Numbered from the stretch's first letter, positions 35,780-45,584 are shown. The stretch: DNA of 64,000 nucleotides from Acetobacter garciniae (GCF_017377735.1 NZ_JAFVMH010000002.1:620001-684000); one strand, 5' to 3'. Numbers and translations are program-made. Notes: generated by a model not told the origin, from the letters alone.

Positions 35780-36689
35780 AGATCTCCCTTCCTCCGTGGG
35801 CGCGGATATGCCGGTCTTCGGCACGCTCGTCGTGGTGGGGCCGGGGCTGATCGGCTCGTCCGTGCTGCGGCGCGCGAAGGCCCGCGGCGATCTGGCGCAA
35901 AGGCTGATCGCCGTGGACAGCAGCGAACAGGTCTGCGCGCGCGTGCGCGAGCTTGGCATTGCCGATGAAGCCACGACCGATATCACGACGGCGGTGGCCC
36001 AGGCGGATTGCGTCATGCTGTGCGTGCCGGTGGGGGCGATGGGGGCCGTGGCCGCAACGGTCGTGCCCGCCATGAAAAGCGGCGCAGTGCTGACGGATGT
36101 GGGCTCGACCAAGGTATCCGTGATCGAGGCCATAACCCCCAGCCTGCGGGCGGACATTGCCTATGTCCCGGCCCACCCCATGGCAGGCACGGAATTTTCC
36201 GGCCCCGATGCGGGGCTTGCCAACCTGTTCGAGGACAGGTGGTGCCTGCTGACCCCGCTGGCCTGCACGACCGCGCAAAGCCTGCACGACATTCGCAGCC
36301 TGTGGGAACGATGCGGCGCACGCCTGCGGGAAATGACGCCCTCGCACCATGACCGCGTCTGCGCCATTGTCAGCCACCTGCCGCATCTGCTGGCCTTCAC
36401 CATCTGCGGGACGGCCGATCACCTGGCGGCGGAAACCCGGTCCGAAGTGCTGGATTTCGCGGCCTCCGGCTTCCGCGATTTTACCCGAATCGCTGCGTCC
36501 GATCCGATCATGTGGCGCGATATCTTCCTGGCCAACAAGACAGCCCTGCTGGAAATGCTGGGGCGCTTCATGGAAGACGCCAAGGCCATGGGTCGTGCGA
36601 TCGAAGAAGACGATACGGCCTATATCGTCAGCCGTATCGAAGAAGGGCGGGCCATTCGCAAGAGCCTGCAGGAAAACCGCCAGGCCTGA
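35763..36689 (+). CDS. tyrA: prephenate/arogenate dehydrogenase
   Basis: 308 residues. NAD(P) motif LVVVGPGLIGSSVLRRAKAR near residue 20, VLTDVGSTKVSVIEAI, and the catalytic-His region YVPAHPMAGTEFSGPDAG. The C-terminal helical domain follows (LRDI-type contacts: FRDFTRIAASDPIMWRDIFL). It performs the oxidative decarboxylation step of tyrosine biosynthesis. No ACT domain. It overlaps the hpnL stop codon; an internal ATG at 35808 is an alternative start. Confidence 0.93.
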   Translation: MGRLAEDLPSSVGADMPVFGTLVVVGPGLIGSSVLRRAKARGDLAQRLIAVDSSEQVCARVRELGIADEATTDITTAVAQADCVMLCVPVGAMGAVAATVVPAMKSGAVLTDVGSTKVSVIEAITPSLRADIAYVPAHPMAGTEFSGPDAGLANLFEDRWCLLTPLACTTAQSLHDIRSLWERCGARLREMTPSHHDRVCAIVSHLPHLLAFTICGTADHLAAETRSEVLDFAASGFRDFTRIAASDPIMWRDIFLANKTALLEMLGRFMEDAKAMGRAIEEDDTAYIVSRIEEGRAIRKSLQENRQA

Positions 36690-36827
36690 GCGGCGTAACG
36701 CTTCCCTTCCGCGTGGATGCAATCACGCCCCGTTCCGTTGTGGCGCGGGCAGAACTCATGGTGAAGAACCGGGCGGCCTGACGGTGGATTTGCGGGCACG
36801 CTCCCCCCTGCAGGGTTGGGCGGGGCC

Positions 36828-37634
36828 TTATGTAGGCTGGCCGAACGCCTTGATCTTGAGCTGGTCCAGCCGCTTGTGGGTCGGGTCCAGCATGGGGTTC
36901 AGCCCCAGGGCCTTCTGCCAGGCCTGAAGGGCTGCCGCACCGTCGTTGCGGCGTTCCTCAACACTGCTCAGTAAAGACCAGCTCTGGGCGTCGAGCGGAT
37001 CACGGGCGAGGGCCTGGCCCAGATCGGTCACGGCACCATACAGGTTGCCCGCGACAAAGCGCATCTGCCCCCGCCCACGCCACAGTACCGCCTGGTCGGG
37101 CTGGAGGGCGAGCGCGTCGCCCATGTCTTCCACCGCATCATCGGGTTTTTGTGCCGCCAGGTCGCTTTCGGCCCGGTGCATCAGCAACCGCGTGGTGGGG
37201 GAGAGATGCTGCGTGCGCAGGGCCTCGAGCTTGTCCTCGATCGTATGCGCGTCCTGCGGAGTCTTGGCATGGGCAAGCTGGTCCGCCAGCATTGCCAGCA
37301 GCGCAGCCTGGGCGGCGGAACGGGACTGGGGGGCAGAAGCTGCGTGGGATTGCGGCGCTGGATCGGGTTTGGGGCCGGGCTTGGGTGCGGCTGGGGTGGC
37401 GGTTCCCTGCCCGTAGGGGGTCCAGGCCCCCCGGGGTGCCAGGGGTGACGCTGGCGCGTTCTGCGGCGTTGCCGCCGGCATATCCTGCGCACAGGCGGGG
37501 GTGTGGAGCGTGGCTACCCCCACCCAGGCTGCCAGCAGGGGTACAAACAAAAACCCGTTTCCCCGGCATGCGGGAAAACGGGTCATGTACATGGCAGGCA
37601 TGCGGAGCCAGCCATTCAGGGCTGGTTCGGCCAT
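36828..37634 (-). CDS. TPR-repeat periplasmic protein
   Basis: 268 residues. A signal-like hydrophobic stretch (GFLFVPLLAAWVGVATL, then HTPACAQ) is followed by a Pro/Ala-rich linker to about residue 105. TPR-type repeats come next (MGDALALQPDQAVLWRGRGQ, LGQALARDPLDAQSWSLLSS, WQKALGLNPMLDPTHKRLDQ). It is probably an exported scaffold protein. The start could also be M12 or M17. It is convergent with tyrA and just downstream of rpmJ on the same strand. Confidence 0.75.
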   Translation of the reverse strand: MAEPALNGWLRMPAMYMTRFPACRGNGFLFVPLLAAWVGVATLHTPACAQDMPAATPQNAPASPLAPRGAWTPYGQGTATPAAPKPGPKPDPAPQSHAASAPQSRSAAQAALLAMLADQLAHAKTPQDAHTIEDKLEALRTQHLSPTTRLLMHRAESDLAAQKPDDAVEDMGDALALQPDQAVLWRGRGQMRFVAGNLYGAVTDLGQALARDPLDAQSWSLLSSVEERRNDGAAALQAWQKALGLNPMLDPTHKRLDQLKIKAFGQPT

Positions 37635-37638
37635 AGGC

Positions 37639-37764
37639 TCAGCCCTGGCGTGCCTTCATGCGGGGGTTCTTTTTGTTGATGACGTAAACCCGGCCACGAC
37701 GGCGAACCACACGGCAGTCCTTATCGCGTACCTTGGCTGACTTCAGGCTGTTTCTGATCTTCAT
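37639..37764 (-). CDS. rpmJ: 50S ribosomal protein L36
   Basis: 41 residues reading [20 protein letters not shown], then [21 protein letters not shown]. This is the alphaproteobacterial type of L36 that has a single Cys and therefore lacks the zinc-ribbon CxxC...CxxxH ligands. The gene is too short for most ORF lists. It stands alone, 5 bp upstream of the TPR gene on the same strand. Confidence 0.96.
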   Translation of the reverse strand: MKIRNSLKSAKVRDKDCRVVRRRGRVYVINKKNPRMKARQG

Positions 37765-38007
37765 GGCCCGTATTCTCCGCCGGAACTGGTTACTCTTTAA
37801 ACAAGTTGGTTCGGCACATACCCACCCTGCGAGGGTGAGTCAATATTTCCCCGGCTTTGAAGGCATTTTTATTGCCCGCCCGCATGCTTTGCGAAGGCGC
37901 CCGCGCCGGTCCCGCAGGTATAAAGGCCGCTGTGCAGGCCAGCCGGTCCTGTCTGGCCGATTGCTCAGCCATCCGGGAGCCGGTTATTGCGATTGTCGCA
38001 GACGGTC

Positions 38008-38976
38008 TCAGCTATGGGCAATCGCGTCCTGGCGGTTGCGGTCGGCGGGGTGTGGGGGCGGGGCCAGGGTGGCCAGCGTGCTGGTCAGGGTCTGGAAATC
38101 CGTCGTCCGGGGCGAGCGGGGGCGCCATGCCAGGCCAATGGTGCGCCATGCGGGCCCACCCGTCAGCGGGCGCGCCACGATCCGCCGGCCGTCCAGGACG
38201 CCGCCATCGATGGCCAGGGCCGGCATGATGGCGATGCCAAGCCCAAGTTCCACCATTTCCGCCATGCTGTGCAGGGACATGGCGGTGAAGGTTGCGTCAC
38301 TTTCCCCTTCCGAGCCGTTGCGGTTCGGCCCCTGGCGGCAGATGGCCAGGGTCTGTTCGCGCAGGCAATGGCCGTCTTCCATCATCACCAGTCTCTGTTC
38401 CGACAGCCGGTCGACCGGCACGGTCTTCATGGCCGCGAAAGGATGGTCCTGCGGCATGATGACGCGGAACGGGTCCTGCCAGAGCGGGCGGGTTTCCGTG
38501 CCGTCGCACAGGCAGGGCATGGCCAGGATGAGCATGTCCAACTGGCCGAGTGCCAGTTTTTCCAAAAGATGTTCGGTCGTGTCCTCGGTAATGGAGAGCA
38601 GGAGCCGCGGAAAATGCTCGCGCAGGGTGCCGACGGCCTGCGGAATGAAAAACGGGCCGATGGTGGGAATAATGCCGAGTCGCATCGGCCCGGTCAGGGG
38701 CGCGCGGGCGGCGGCGGCCATTTGCGGCACGGCTTCAAGTGCGGCCAGCGCCTGCCGGGCCTTGAGGGCGATTTCATGCCCCAGCGGGGTGAACACTACT
38801 TTCTTGCCCACGGTGCGATCGAGCAGGGTGGCGTCCAACTGGCGTTCAAGCGCCATGATCCCGGCCGAAAGGGTGGATTGCGTGACCGCACAGGCCGCCG
38901 CCGCCCGCCCGAAATGCCGCAGTTCCGAAAGGGCGATCAGGTAGCGCAGTTGTTGGGCGGAAGGCAGCGGCAGCAT
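38008..38976 (-). CDS. oxyR: hydrogen-peroxide sensor OxyR
   Basis: 322 residues from MLPLPSAQQLRYLIALSELR, with AGGGA upstream; starts up to 39036 are possible. LysR helix-turn-helix: HFGRAAAACAVTQSTLSAGI. The sensing region MMEDGHCLREQTLAIC has two Cys nine positions apart, exactly as Cys199/Cys208 of E. coli OxyR. It activates peroxide-defence genes on disulfide formation. It is transcribed divergently from ahpC, its likely target. Confidence 0.93.
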   Translation of the reverse strand: MLPLPSAQQLRYLIALSELRHFGRAAAACAVTQSTLSAGIMALERQLDATLLDRTVGKKVVFTPLGHEIALKARQALAALEAVPQMAAAARAPLTGPMRLGIIPTIGPFFIPQAVGTLREHFPRLLLSITEDTTEHLLEKLALGQLDMLILAMPCLCDGTETRPLWQDPFRVIMPQDHPFAAMKTVPVDRLSEQRLVMMEDGHCLREQTLAICRQGPNRNGSEGESDATFTAMSLHSMAEMVELGLGIAIMPALAIDGGVLDGRRIVARPLTGGPAWRTIGLAWRPRSPRTTDFQTLTSTLATLAPPPHPADRNRQDAIAHS

Positions 38977-39166
38977 GGCGGAGTCCCTGATCGAAAGGCG
39001 AGAACGCATAGGCGGGCGTTCAATCGACGCGTTCAATCATTCTTATATAAAATATTCATTGGCTTAAATGAAAAAGCCGCGCCATACATAAACCCGCAGC
39101 CGACACTGCCGGGTTATTCCAGCCGGGCGCTGACGGCACGAAGCCTTTGATGCAAGGAGCAAGATA
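38977..39166. promoter_or_regulatory. oxyR-ahpC divergent promoter region
   Basis: This short divergent region contains an AT-rich core (about 39040-39065: CATTCTTATATAAAATATTC) in an otherwise GC-rich setting. That is where a LysR-type regulator would be expected to bind. A good ribosome binding site (CAAGGAGCAAGATA) precedes ahpC. The exact OxyR operator was not resolved. Confidence 0.5.
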
Positions 39167-39709
39167 ATGCTGACTGTTGGCGATAAGTTCCCAAGTTTCG
39201 ACCTGACCGCAGTACCGGGCGGCCCCGAAGGGCTGAAGGGTGAGTTCGTCCAGATTTCCGACAAGACGGATGCTGGCAAGTGGAAGATCGTGTTCTTCTG
39301 GCCCAAGGACTTCACCTTTGTCTGCCCGACCGAAATCGTGGCTTTCGGCAAGCTGGCGAAGGACTTTGCCGACCGTGACGCCGTTGTGTACGGTGTGTCG
39401 ATCGACAGCGAATTCGTGCATCTGAACTGGCGTCTTCACCATGACGACCTGAAGGACCTGCCGATTCCGATGCTGGCCGACATCAAGCGCGAGCTGACCG
39501 AAGGCACCGGTGTCATGGCCAAGGACGCGGGCGTTGCCCTGCGCGCCACCTTCGTTGTCGACCCCCATGGCGTGATCCGTCATGTGTCCGTCAACGACCT
39601 GTCGGTTGGCCGTAACCCGCAGGAAGTCCTGCGTATCCTCGACGGCCTGCAGAGCGACGAGCTGTGCCCGTGCAACTGGAAGAAGGGCGAAGCCTTCCTC
39701 AAGCCCTGA
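39167..39709 (+). CDS. ahpC: alkyl hydroperoxide reductase AhpC (peroxiredoxin)
   Basis: 180 residues. The peroxidatic Cys motif is [18 protein letters not shown] (Cys about 48). The resolving Cys lies in the C-terminal [17 protein letters not shown]. It resembles the AhpC type paired with AhpD rather than AhpF. It reduces peroxides in the cytosol. The neighbouring oxyR and ahpD support the role. Confidence 0.96.
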   Translation: MLTVGDKFPSFDLTAVPGGPEGLKGEFVQISDKTDAGKWKIVFFWPKDFTFVCPTEIVAFGKLAKDFADRDAVVYGVSIDSEFVHLNWRLHHDDLKDLPIPMLADIKRELTEGTGVMAKDAGVALRATFVVDPHGVIRHVSVNDLSVGRNPQEVLRILDGLQSDELCPCNWKKGEAFLKP

Positions 39710-39720
39710 GCCGGGTTTTT

Positions 39721-39748
39721 CACCCTGGTCCGATATCGGACCAGGGTG
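39721..39748 (+). terminator. hairpin between ahpC and ahpD
   Basis: A perfect palindrome, CACCCTGGTCCGAT continuing to ATCGGACCAGGGTG, lies 11 bp after the ahpC stop. It lacks a T-run on the 3' side, so it may be an attenuator or mRNA-stabilising hairpin that sets the ahpC to ahpD ratio. The following 250 bp up to ahpD contain no gene. Confidence 0.55.
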
Positions 39749-39999
39749 CCGCAGGGGTGGTCCAGTCACCCCCTGTGGCCCTCTCCCGCATGCCAGGCGG
39801 CCTGCACGCACCTGCAAGCCGCCGACGGGCCGCCCGGCATGCGGGATACGGTTTGCCCGCCCCCAGCCTTCTGCCCCGCTATGCCGCCTGTGGCGGGCAT
39901 GGTGCATCGCCCCGGTGGTTTACCCGGTGTGGTTTTTTGGCCCGCAGTCGACCTCGCTGGTCCTGCCGCCCGAACATTACTCAGCTACGGAAAAAACCT

Positions 40000-40527
40000 A
40001 TGTCCCTCGATATCCTTAAAGATCGTATTCCCGATTACGCCAAGGACCTGCGGCTCAATCTGGGCACGCTGTCCAACGACATCACCCTTACACCCCAGCA
40101 GCTTGCAGGCACGTTCGTGGCCTGTGCCATTGCCTCGCGCAATGATGCCGTCACGCGCGAGACCGTGGCTCATTTCAAGAGTGTTCTCTCGGCCCCGGCC
40201 CTGGCGGCCGCGCAGTCTGCTGCTGCCATCATGGGCATGAACAACATCTATTACCGCTTCGTGCATATGGCAGGTGGCGAATATTCCAAGATGCCGGCCC
40301 AACTGCGCATGAGCGTGATTGGCAACCCGGGTGTGGACAAGGTCGATTTCGAACTGTGGTGCCTGGCCGTATCGGCCATCAATGGGTGCGACCTGTGTGT
40401 GACCAGCCACGAGAAAATCGTGCGCGAAGCCCTGGGCACGGCGGCCGTGCAGACGGCGGCCCGTATCGCGGCCGTAATCCACGCGGTTGCGGTAACCTTG
40501 CAGTCCGCCACCGCGCTGGAAGGCTGA
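40000..40527 (+). CDS. ahpD: alkyl hydroperoxidase AhpD
   Basis: 175 residues from [20 protein letters not shown]. The AhpD active-site motif is [18 protein letters not shown] (CxxC plus His at about 131-138), with [13 protein letters not shown] in front, as in mycobacterial AhpD. It recycles oxidised AhpC. It lies about 290 bp after ahpC on the same strand, separated by a strong hairpin. Confidence 0.93.
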   Translation: MSLDILKDRIPDYAKDLRLNLGTLSNDITLTPQQLAGTFVACAIASRNDAVTRETVAHFKSVLSAPALAAAQSAAAIMGMNNIYYRFVHMAGGEYSKMPAQLRMSVIGNPGVDKVDFELWCLAVSAINGCDLCVTSHEKIVREALGTAAVQTAARIAAVIHAVAVTLQSATALEG

Positions 40528-40560
40528 AGAGCGTTTCAAAACAACGCTTTGGTAAAGAAT

Positions 40561-40637
40561 GAAGGTTTTTGGGCGTCGCCTTTTTTTTAAAAGGTGACGT
40601 TCCCTGAAGCTTTTTGAAAAACGCTTCACTAAAAACT
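40561..40637 (+). repeat. cruciform-forming dispersed repeat, copy 2
   Basis: It has the same architecture as 25879-25956: an outer arm GAAGGTTTTTGG with CTAAAAACTTT, hairpin one CGTCGCC-T8-AAAAGGTGACG (40574-40599) and hairpin two GAAGC...GCTTC (40606-40627). Several changes between the copies keep the stems paired. It lies 34 bp after ahpD and may end its transcription. Confidence 0.75.
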
Positions 40638-40784
40638 TTTATCAGGACATGTCCCGGGCAGCTTGAGCGATCAAGGCGTATCTGCGCAAGGGCAGGGACG
40701 GCGTGTTGCTGATGCGAAGGCACGGTAACTCAAGCGCTGCGTGCTGCATGCGCTGCCTGATCCGCTGAAATTTTCAAGGGAAAG

Positions 40785-40861
<77 letters not shown>

Positions 40862-41059
40862 AATCTTGACGCTCACTCTCGTGTGCGTCGGTATGTGCCG
40901 CTTTATACTGATGTTTTTTTGTTTGGCAACAGGGTTCTGAGAAAAAAATGAGCCATCGGGTTTTTCCGGCAGGCAGGGGCCATAAACCCGCCATGGCCGG
41001 GGGGTGCGACCGGGCGGCGGGGGCCGGAACTGGCCCGCCTGCCGCCCTGCCGTAGCCGT

Positions 41060-41587
41060 TTACTTGCCTTTGGCGGCTTCAAGCGCCTTGAGAATGAAGG
41101 CGCCCGCTTCTTCCTTGGTGCCCCAGCCCGTCACCTTCACCCATTTGCCGGCTTCAAGATCCTTGTAGCGGGTAAAGAAGTGCTCGATCGCCTTGACGGT
41201 GATCTCGGGCAGGTCGGCCACCGTCTGCACCTTGGTGTATTCGGGGTGGACCTTGTCATGCGGCACGCAGATGATCTTTTCGTCCTGGCCGGATTCGTCT
41301 TCCATCTTCAGCACGCCGATGGGCCGCGCGCGGATCACGCAGCCGGGCACCACGTTGGTGGGGGTCAGCACCAGGGCATCCGTCGGGTCGCCATCGGCGG
41401 CCAGCGTGTTGGGAATGAAGCCATACGCGGTCGGGTAGGCCATGGGCGTGAACAGGAAACGGTCCACGACCAGCGCGCCGCTCTCCTTGTCGATTTCATA
41501 TTTGACCGAAGAACCCTGCGGAATTTCAATCACGACATTGATGTCAGAGGGCACATCCTTGCCGGGGGAGATTTTCGAGACGTCCAT
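41060..41587 (-). CDS. ppa: inorganic pyrophosphatase
   Basis: 175 residues from MDVSKISPGKDVPSDINVVI. Family-I soluble PPase: EIPQGSSVKYEIDKESGALV, the metal-binding region AADGDPTDALVL and KMEDESGQDEKIICVPHDKV. It hydrolyses pyrophosphate. Upstream in-frame starts (41605, 41674) are less likely because the family begins near this Met. It is flanked by tRNA genes on both sides. Confidence 0.96.
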   Translation of the reverse strand: MDVSKISPGKDVPSDINVVIEIPQGSSVKYEIDKESGALVVDRFLFTPMAYPTAYGFIPNTLAADGDPTDALVLTPTNVVPGCVIRARPIGVLKMEDESGQDEKIICVPHDKVHPEYTKVQTVADLPEITVKAIEHFFTRYKDLEAGKWVKVTGWGTKEEAGAFILKALEAAKGK

Positions 41588-41765
41588 GAATGCGGTTCCG
41601 TGCATGAGAATTGCAATGCAGCCGACCCTATCGGGCTGTCCGCCACTTGCCAAGAGCGAGAGCAGGGGCCACATTCAGGCAACTGCGCAAAGCGGGCCAA
41701 GGCGGATTTTCCTGCTCAAGGCCCTTGCCAAACGGCGCTGGTTGCGTAATCAGGAAACCGCCTGC

Positions 41766-41839
41766 GCGCCCGTAGCTCAATTGGTTAGAGCGGGCCGCTC
41801 ATAACGGCTTGGTTGCGGGTTCAAGTCCTGCCGGGCGCA
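41766..41839 (+). tRNA. tRNA with anticodon CAU, probably tRNA-Ile2 (or elongator Met)
   Basis: Acceptor GCGCCCG with CGGGCGC and A discriminator. D-arm TAGCTCAATTGGTTAGAGC. Anticodon stem-loop GGCCG-CTCATAA-CGGCT. T-arm GCGGG-TTCAAGT-CCTGC. The anticodon arm and the variable TGGTT resemble E. coli tRNA-Ile2, whose C34 is modified to lysidine, more than elongator tRNA-Met. CCA is not encoded (GGC follows). Confidence 0.93.
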
Positions 41840-41899
41840 GGCGCTCCTGTCGCATCGCGCGGCGGTTCTCATGTTCATCTGCATACGGGGCTCATCATC

Positions 41900-43579
41900 A
41901 TGGCATCCTATCAATACGTCTATGTGATGAAGGACGTGACCAAGTCCTATCCCGGCGGGCGCGAACTCTTCAAAGGCATTACGCTGTCCTTCCTGCCCGG
42001 GGCCAAGATCGGCATCCTGGGTGTGAACGGTGCGGGTAAATCCACCCTGCTCAAGATCATGGCGGGGCTGGACAAGGAATACGGGGGCGAAGCCTGGGCC
42101 GCGGAAGGCGTGCGTGTGGGCTACCTGGAGCAGGAACCCAAGCTCGACCCCAAGCTGACCGTGGGCGAGAACGTCGCCCTGGGCTTTGGCGAACTGAAGA
42201 AGGCCGTGGATCGTTTCAACGAAATTTCCGCGCGTTTCGCTGAACCCATGGACGATGACGAAATGAACGCCCTGCTGGCCGAACAGGCCGAATTGCAGGA
42301 AAAGATCGACGCGGGCGACGGCTGGGAACTGGACCGCAAGCTCGAGATCGCGCTGGACGCCCTGCGCTGCCCGCCGGCCGACAGCCCCGTGGACAAGCTT
42401 TCGGGCGGGGAACGCCGCCGGGTGGCCCTGTGCCGCCTGCTGCTGGAAAAGCCCGACCTGCTGCTGCTTGACGAACCGACCAACCATCTCGATGCGGAAA
42501 GTGTCGCCTGGCTGGAAAAGACTCTGCACGACTACAATGGCACCGTCATGGTCATTACCCATGACCGCTACTTCCTCGACAACGTGACCAACTGGATTCT
42601 TGAAATCGAGCGCGGGCGCGGTATTCCGTTCGAAGGCAATTATTCCGCCTGGCTGGAACAGAAGCGCAAGCGTCTTGCCCAGGAGGAAAAGGAAGAGAGC
42701 GCACGCCAGCGCGCCCTTGCCGCCGAGCAGGAATGGATCCAGGCCAGCCCCAAGGCCCGCCAGACCAAGAGCAAGGCCCGTATCGCCAAATACGAGGAAA
42801 TGCTGGCCGCCAGTGCCGACAGGGCGGGCGGTGTGGCCGATATCGTCATTCCGCCCGGCCCACGCCTGGGTGGCACCGTGATCGAGGCCGATCATCTGAC
42901 CAAGGGTTTTGGCGACCACCTGCTGATCGACAACCTGAACTTCAAGCTGCCGCCGGGCGGCATCGTGGGTGTGATCGGGCCGAATGGTGCCGGTAAATCC
43001 ACGCTGTTCAAGATGATCATCGGCCAGGAAAAGCCCGATGCCGGTGAACTCAAGATCGGCGAGACCGTCAAGCTTGGCTATGTCGATCAGTCGCGTGACG
43101 ATCTGGACCCCGACAAGACCGTGTGGGAAGAAATTTCCGGCGGCACGGATGTCATCTATCTGGGCAAGCGGGCCGTGCCCTCACGCGCCTATGTGGGGGC
43201 GTTCAACTTCAAGGGGTCCGACCAGCAGAAAAAGGTCGGACTGTTGTCGGGCGGTGAGCGCAACCGCGTGCACCTGGCCAAGATGCTGCGCCAGGAAAGC
43301 AATGTGATCCTGCTTGACGAACCGACCAACGACCTGGACGTGGACACGCTGCGCGCCCTTGAAGACGCCTTGGCCGAATTCGCGGGCTGCGCTGTCGTGA
43401 TCTCGCATGACCGCTGGTTCCTCGACCGTCTGGCAACGCATATCCTTGCCTTTGAAGGTGATTCCCACGTCGAGTGGTTTGAGGGTAACTTCCAGGCCTA
43501 TGAGGAAGACAAGCGCCGCCGCCTTGGCCCCGACGCCACGGAGCCCAGCCGCATCCACTACAAGCCGCTCGCCCGCTAA
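41900..43579 (+). CDS. ettA: ABC-F translation factor EttA
   Basis: 559 residues from [20 protein letters not shown]. Two ABC domains: Walker [10 protein letters not shown] and GPNGAGKST, signatures [12 protein letters not shown] and [12 protein letters not shown], Walker [12 protein letters not shown] and [10 protein letters not shown]. The arm insertion is present in domain 1, and a basic linker ([20 protein letters not shown]) separates the domains, as in EttA. No membrane partner. It acts on ribosomes to gate the first elongation step. It follows the CAU tRNA by 60 bp. Confidence 0.95.
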   Translation: MASYQYVYVMKDVTKSYPGGRELFKGITLSFLPGAKIGILGVNGAGKSTLLKIMAGLDKEYGGEAWAAEGVRVGYLEQEPKLDPKLTVGENVALGFGELKKAVDRFNEISARFAEPMDDDEMNALLAEQAELQEKIDAGDGWELDRKLEIALDALRCPPADSPVDKLSGGERRRVALCRLLLEKPDLLLLDEPTNHLDAESVAWLEKTLHDYNGTVMVITHDRYFLDNVTNWILEIERGRGIPFEGNYSAWLEQKRKRLAQEEKEESARQRALAAEQEWIQASPKARQTKSKARIAKYEEMLAASADRAGGVADIVIPPGPRLGGTVIEADHLTKGFGDHLLIDNLNFKLPPGGIVGVIGPNGAGKSTLFKMIIGQEKPDAGELKIGETVKLGYVDQSRDDLDPDKTVWEEISGGTDVIYLGKRAVPSRAYVGAFNFKGSDQQKKVGLLSGGERNRVHLAKMLRQESNVILLDEPTNDLDVDTLRALEDALAEFAGCAVVISHDRWFLDRLATHILAFEGDSHVEWFEGNFQAYEEDKRRRLGPDATEPSRIHYKPLAR

Positions 43580-43627
43580 CACGCGCAAGGCCGGGGCTGC
43601 ATCTGCCGCCCTTGGTCCCGGGGGCTG

Positions 43628-44128
43628 ATGGTGGACCTGCGTTCCCTGCGAACCCCGCGGCTTGTGCTCCAGCCCGTCACCTGGCGGGATATGGAGGACA
43701 TGGTCCGGCTCAAGGCCGATAGCGGGGCCTTCGGGCGCATGCTGGGCGGGGTCTGCACCCGCCAGCAGGCCGAACGCGACATGGCCGATGACATCGCTTT
43801 CTGGGCGTGCCACCGGGTGGGTATTTTTACCATCCGGGAAAATGGCCGGTTCGTCGGCATGACCGGCATTCATGACCGGCCGGACGGGCGGGGCTTTGCG
43901 CTACGCTTCGCGCTGTTCCCCTGGGCCAGCGGGCGTGGCCTGGCGCGCGAGGCGGCCAGTGCGGCACTCAATTTCGCGCATGATGCGGGGCTGCGCAAGG
44001 TGCTGGCGGTGGCGGCGGAAAACAACATGGCTTCGCGCACCATTCTGGGTGGCATTGGCATGCATGTCAGCGACACCTTCATACGCAACGGCCAGACCAT
44101 GATGGTCTATGAAAGCGACCGCCCCTAG
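43628..44128 (+). CDS. GNAT-family N-acetyltransferase (RimJ/RimL-like)
   Basis: 166 residues: LRTPRLVLQPVTWRDMEDMV, a strand-turn FTIRENGRFVGMTGIH, then LFPWASGRGLAREAASAALN and the C-terminal ENNMASRTILGGIGMHVSDT, which form the acetyl-CoA fold of the RimJ/RimL subgroup. The target is unknown. It lies 48 bp after ettA and may be cotranscribed. Confidence 0.9.
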   Translation: MVDLRSLRTPRLVLQPVTWRDMEDMVRLKADSGAFGRMLGGVCTRQQAERDMADDIAFWACHRVGIFTIRENGRFVGMTGIHDRPDGRGFALRFALFPWASGRGLAREAASAALNFAHDAGLRKVLAVAAENNMASRTILGGIGMHVSDTFIRNGQTMMVYESDRP

Positions 44129-44160
44129 CCTGCACTCTGCCCGTCCAGCGCGGGGGCGCG

Positions 44161-44856
44161 TCACACCCCGAACACGCGGCCGATCCCGCTTGTGACAAGC
44201 ATGGCGATGACACCCCAGAACGTCACCCGCACCGCGGGCCGTAAAGGTGGCGCACCACCGGCAATGGCCCCCACGACGCCCAGAATGCAAAGGGCTGCGA
44301 CGGATGTCAGGGAAACAGCCCACGAAACCCAGGCCTCGGGCGTGAGAACCGCCGCCATCACGGGCAGCAGCGCGCCGGATGAAAAGGCCGTGGCCGAGGC
44401 AAACGCCGCCTGAAGGGGCCTTGCCTCCATCGCCTCGGACAGGCCCAGTTCGTCACGGGCATGCGCACCCAGGGCGTCATGGTTCATGAGTTCGATCGCG
44501 ACCTTGTGGGCCAGATCTTCGCTCAACCCTCTCTGGCGGTAAATTCCCGCCAGTTCGGCTACCTCGCCATCCCAATGCGTGGCCAGTTCCTGTTTTTCGC
44601 GGGCAAGATCGGCCTTTTCTGAATCGGCCTGGGAACTGACGGAAACATATTCGCCCGCCGCCATCGACAGGGCCCCGGCCACCAAGGCCGACAGACCCGC
44701 GATCAGGATACTGCCACGCGTCGCATGTGAACTGGCGACCCCGACAATAAGACTGCCGGTGGACAGCGTGCCGTCATTGGCACCCAGAACAGCCGCGCGC
44801 AGCCACCCCAGTTTTTCGACGACATGGCGTTCGGCCAGAGGGTGAAGGCGTGACAT
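44161..44856 (-). CDS. VIT1/CCC1-family iron/manganese transporter
   Basis: 231 residues: GWLRAAVLGANDGTLSTGSL, then SALVAGALSMAAGEYVSVSS, a cytosolic metal-binding loop rich in Glu (about 70-135) and three C-terminal helices. This matches bacterial VIT family proteins that export or sequester Fe2+/Mn2+. A Fur-type 7-1-7 box lies 84 bp upstream, which fits iron-dependent control. Confidence 0.9.
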   Translation of the reverse strand: MSRLHPLAERHVVEKLGWLRAAVLGANDGTLSTGSLIVGVASSHATRGSILIAGLSALVAGALSMAAGEYVSVSSQADSEKADLAREKQELATHWDGEVAELAGIYRQRGLSEDLAHKVAIELMNHDALGAHARDELGLSEAMEARPLQAAFASATAFSSGALLPVMAAVLTPEAWVSWAVSLTSVAALCILGVVGAIAGGAPPLRPAVRVTFWGVIAMLVTSGIGRVFGV

Positions 44857-45584
44857 AAATAACCCATTCCTTTCGATAACTATACCGCAGGACTAGGGGC
44901 TGGCGCATTCTGCTACAATAGATATTTTTATTTCGAAATTGAGAATTATTTTCATTATTACTACTGCTATCATACCTTCTGTTCTGTTCAGCTTCGTGTC
45001 AGGAAAGCATGATACGCAATCAGATTGCCCTGCTGCGTTTTGGCCCAAGCAGGCAGGCCCGCCCACCAACGCGCACGACCGGCAGCCCCACCCCGACAGG
45101 GCAGTTCTTCATCCGCTCCGGGGTAACGGGCATGCTTGCGGCAGTCCCGCCAGCTACGGCTGCGTAGCGGAGAAAAGACATTCATTATCATAGGGTTGTT
45201 GGACCTCTGCCAGCCGGAAGTCCGCACGCCGCAGTCAGGATATGTCCTGATATCCGCCGCCCGGCCAACAGCCGGGGATTTCGCATTTCCTGTTTTTATG
45301 GTCCGCAGGTGTCGCAGAGGGCGGCGCTATGGTGATCCCGTCGTTACGTGGCCAGAACGCATGGCTGGCACCCGCAAGCACGACGGCTCATGCCGCCGCC
45401 GCTGACTTTGCAAGCGGCGGCCAGGCCGATTCGGAATGTCGGGATAAAATGCCGCACGGATTATTCCCTGCACGCCGCCACGGGCAGGCCGGATTACATG
45501 CCCGGGATCACAGGGCGGGGAAAGGCACCCGGACGAACCCTGCTCCTGTTTTTGTTGCTGCCTGGCTGTCGTCGTCTGGGGCGT
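44857..45584. other. 728-bp gap without a recognisable gene
   Basis: The stretch between the VIT gene and mlaC begins with an AT-rich part holding a Fur-like box and then turns GC-rich. Short ORFs exist in several frames but none has family-like sequence, a good start or consistent codon use. A small inverted repeat GGATAT...ATATCC sits near 45240-45257. It could hold an RNA gene or a decayed gene. Confidence 0.5.
44940..44954. promoter_or_regulatory. Fur-like 7-1-7 box upstream of the VIT transporter gene
   Basis: TGAGAATTATTTTCA is an inverted repeat with one central base. It matches the Fur 7-1-7 consensus (TGATAAT-n-ATTATCA) at 12 of 14 defined bases. It is 84 bp before the start of the VIT gene on the minus strand, in an AT-rich promoter-like stretch. 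Mur or another Fur-family protein may be the actual binder. Confidence 0.55.

Noticed and set aside
39583..40019. ORF across the ahpC-ahpD gap
   Set aside because: It is in a shadow frame of ahpC and continues through the non-coding gap with no family match.
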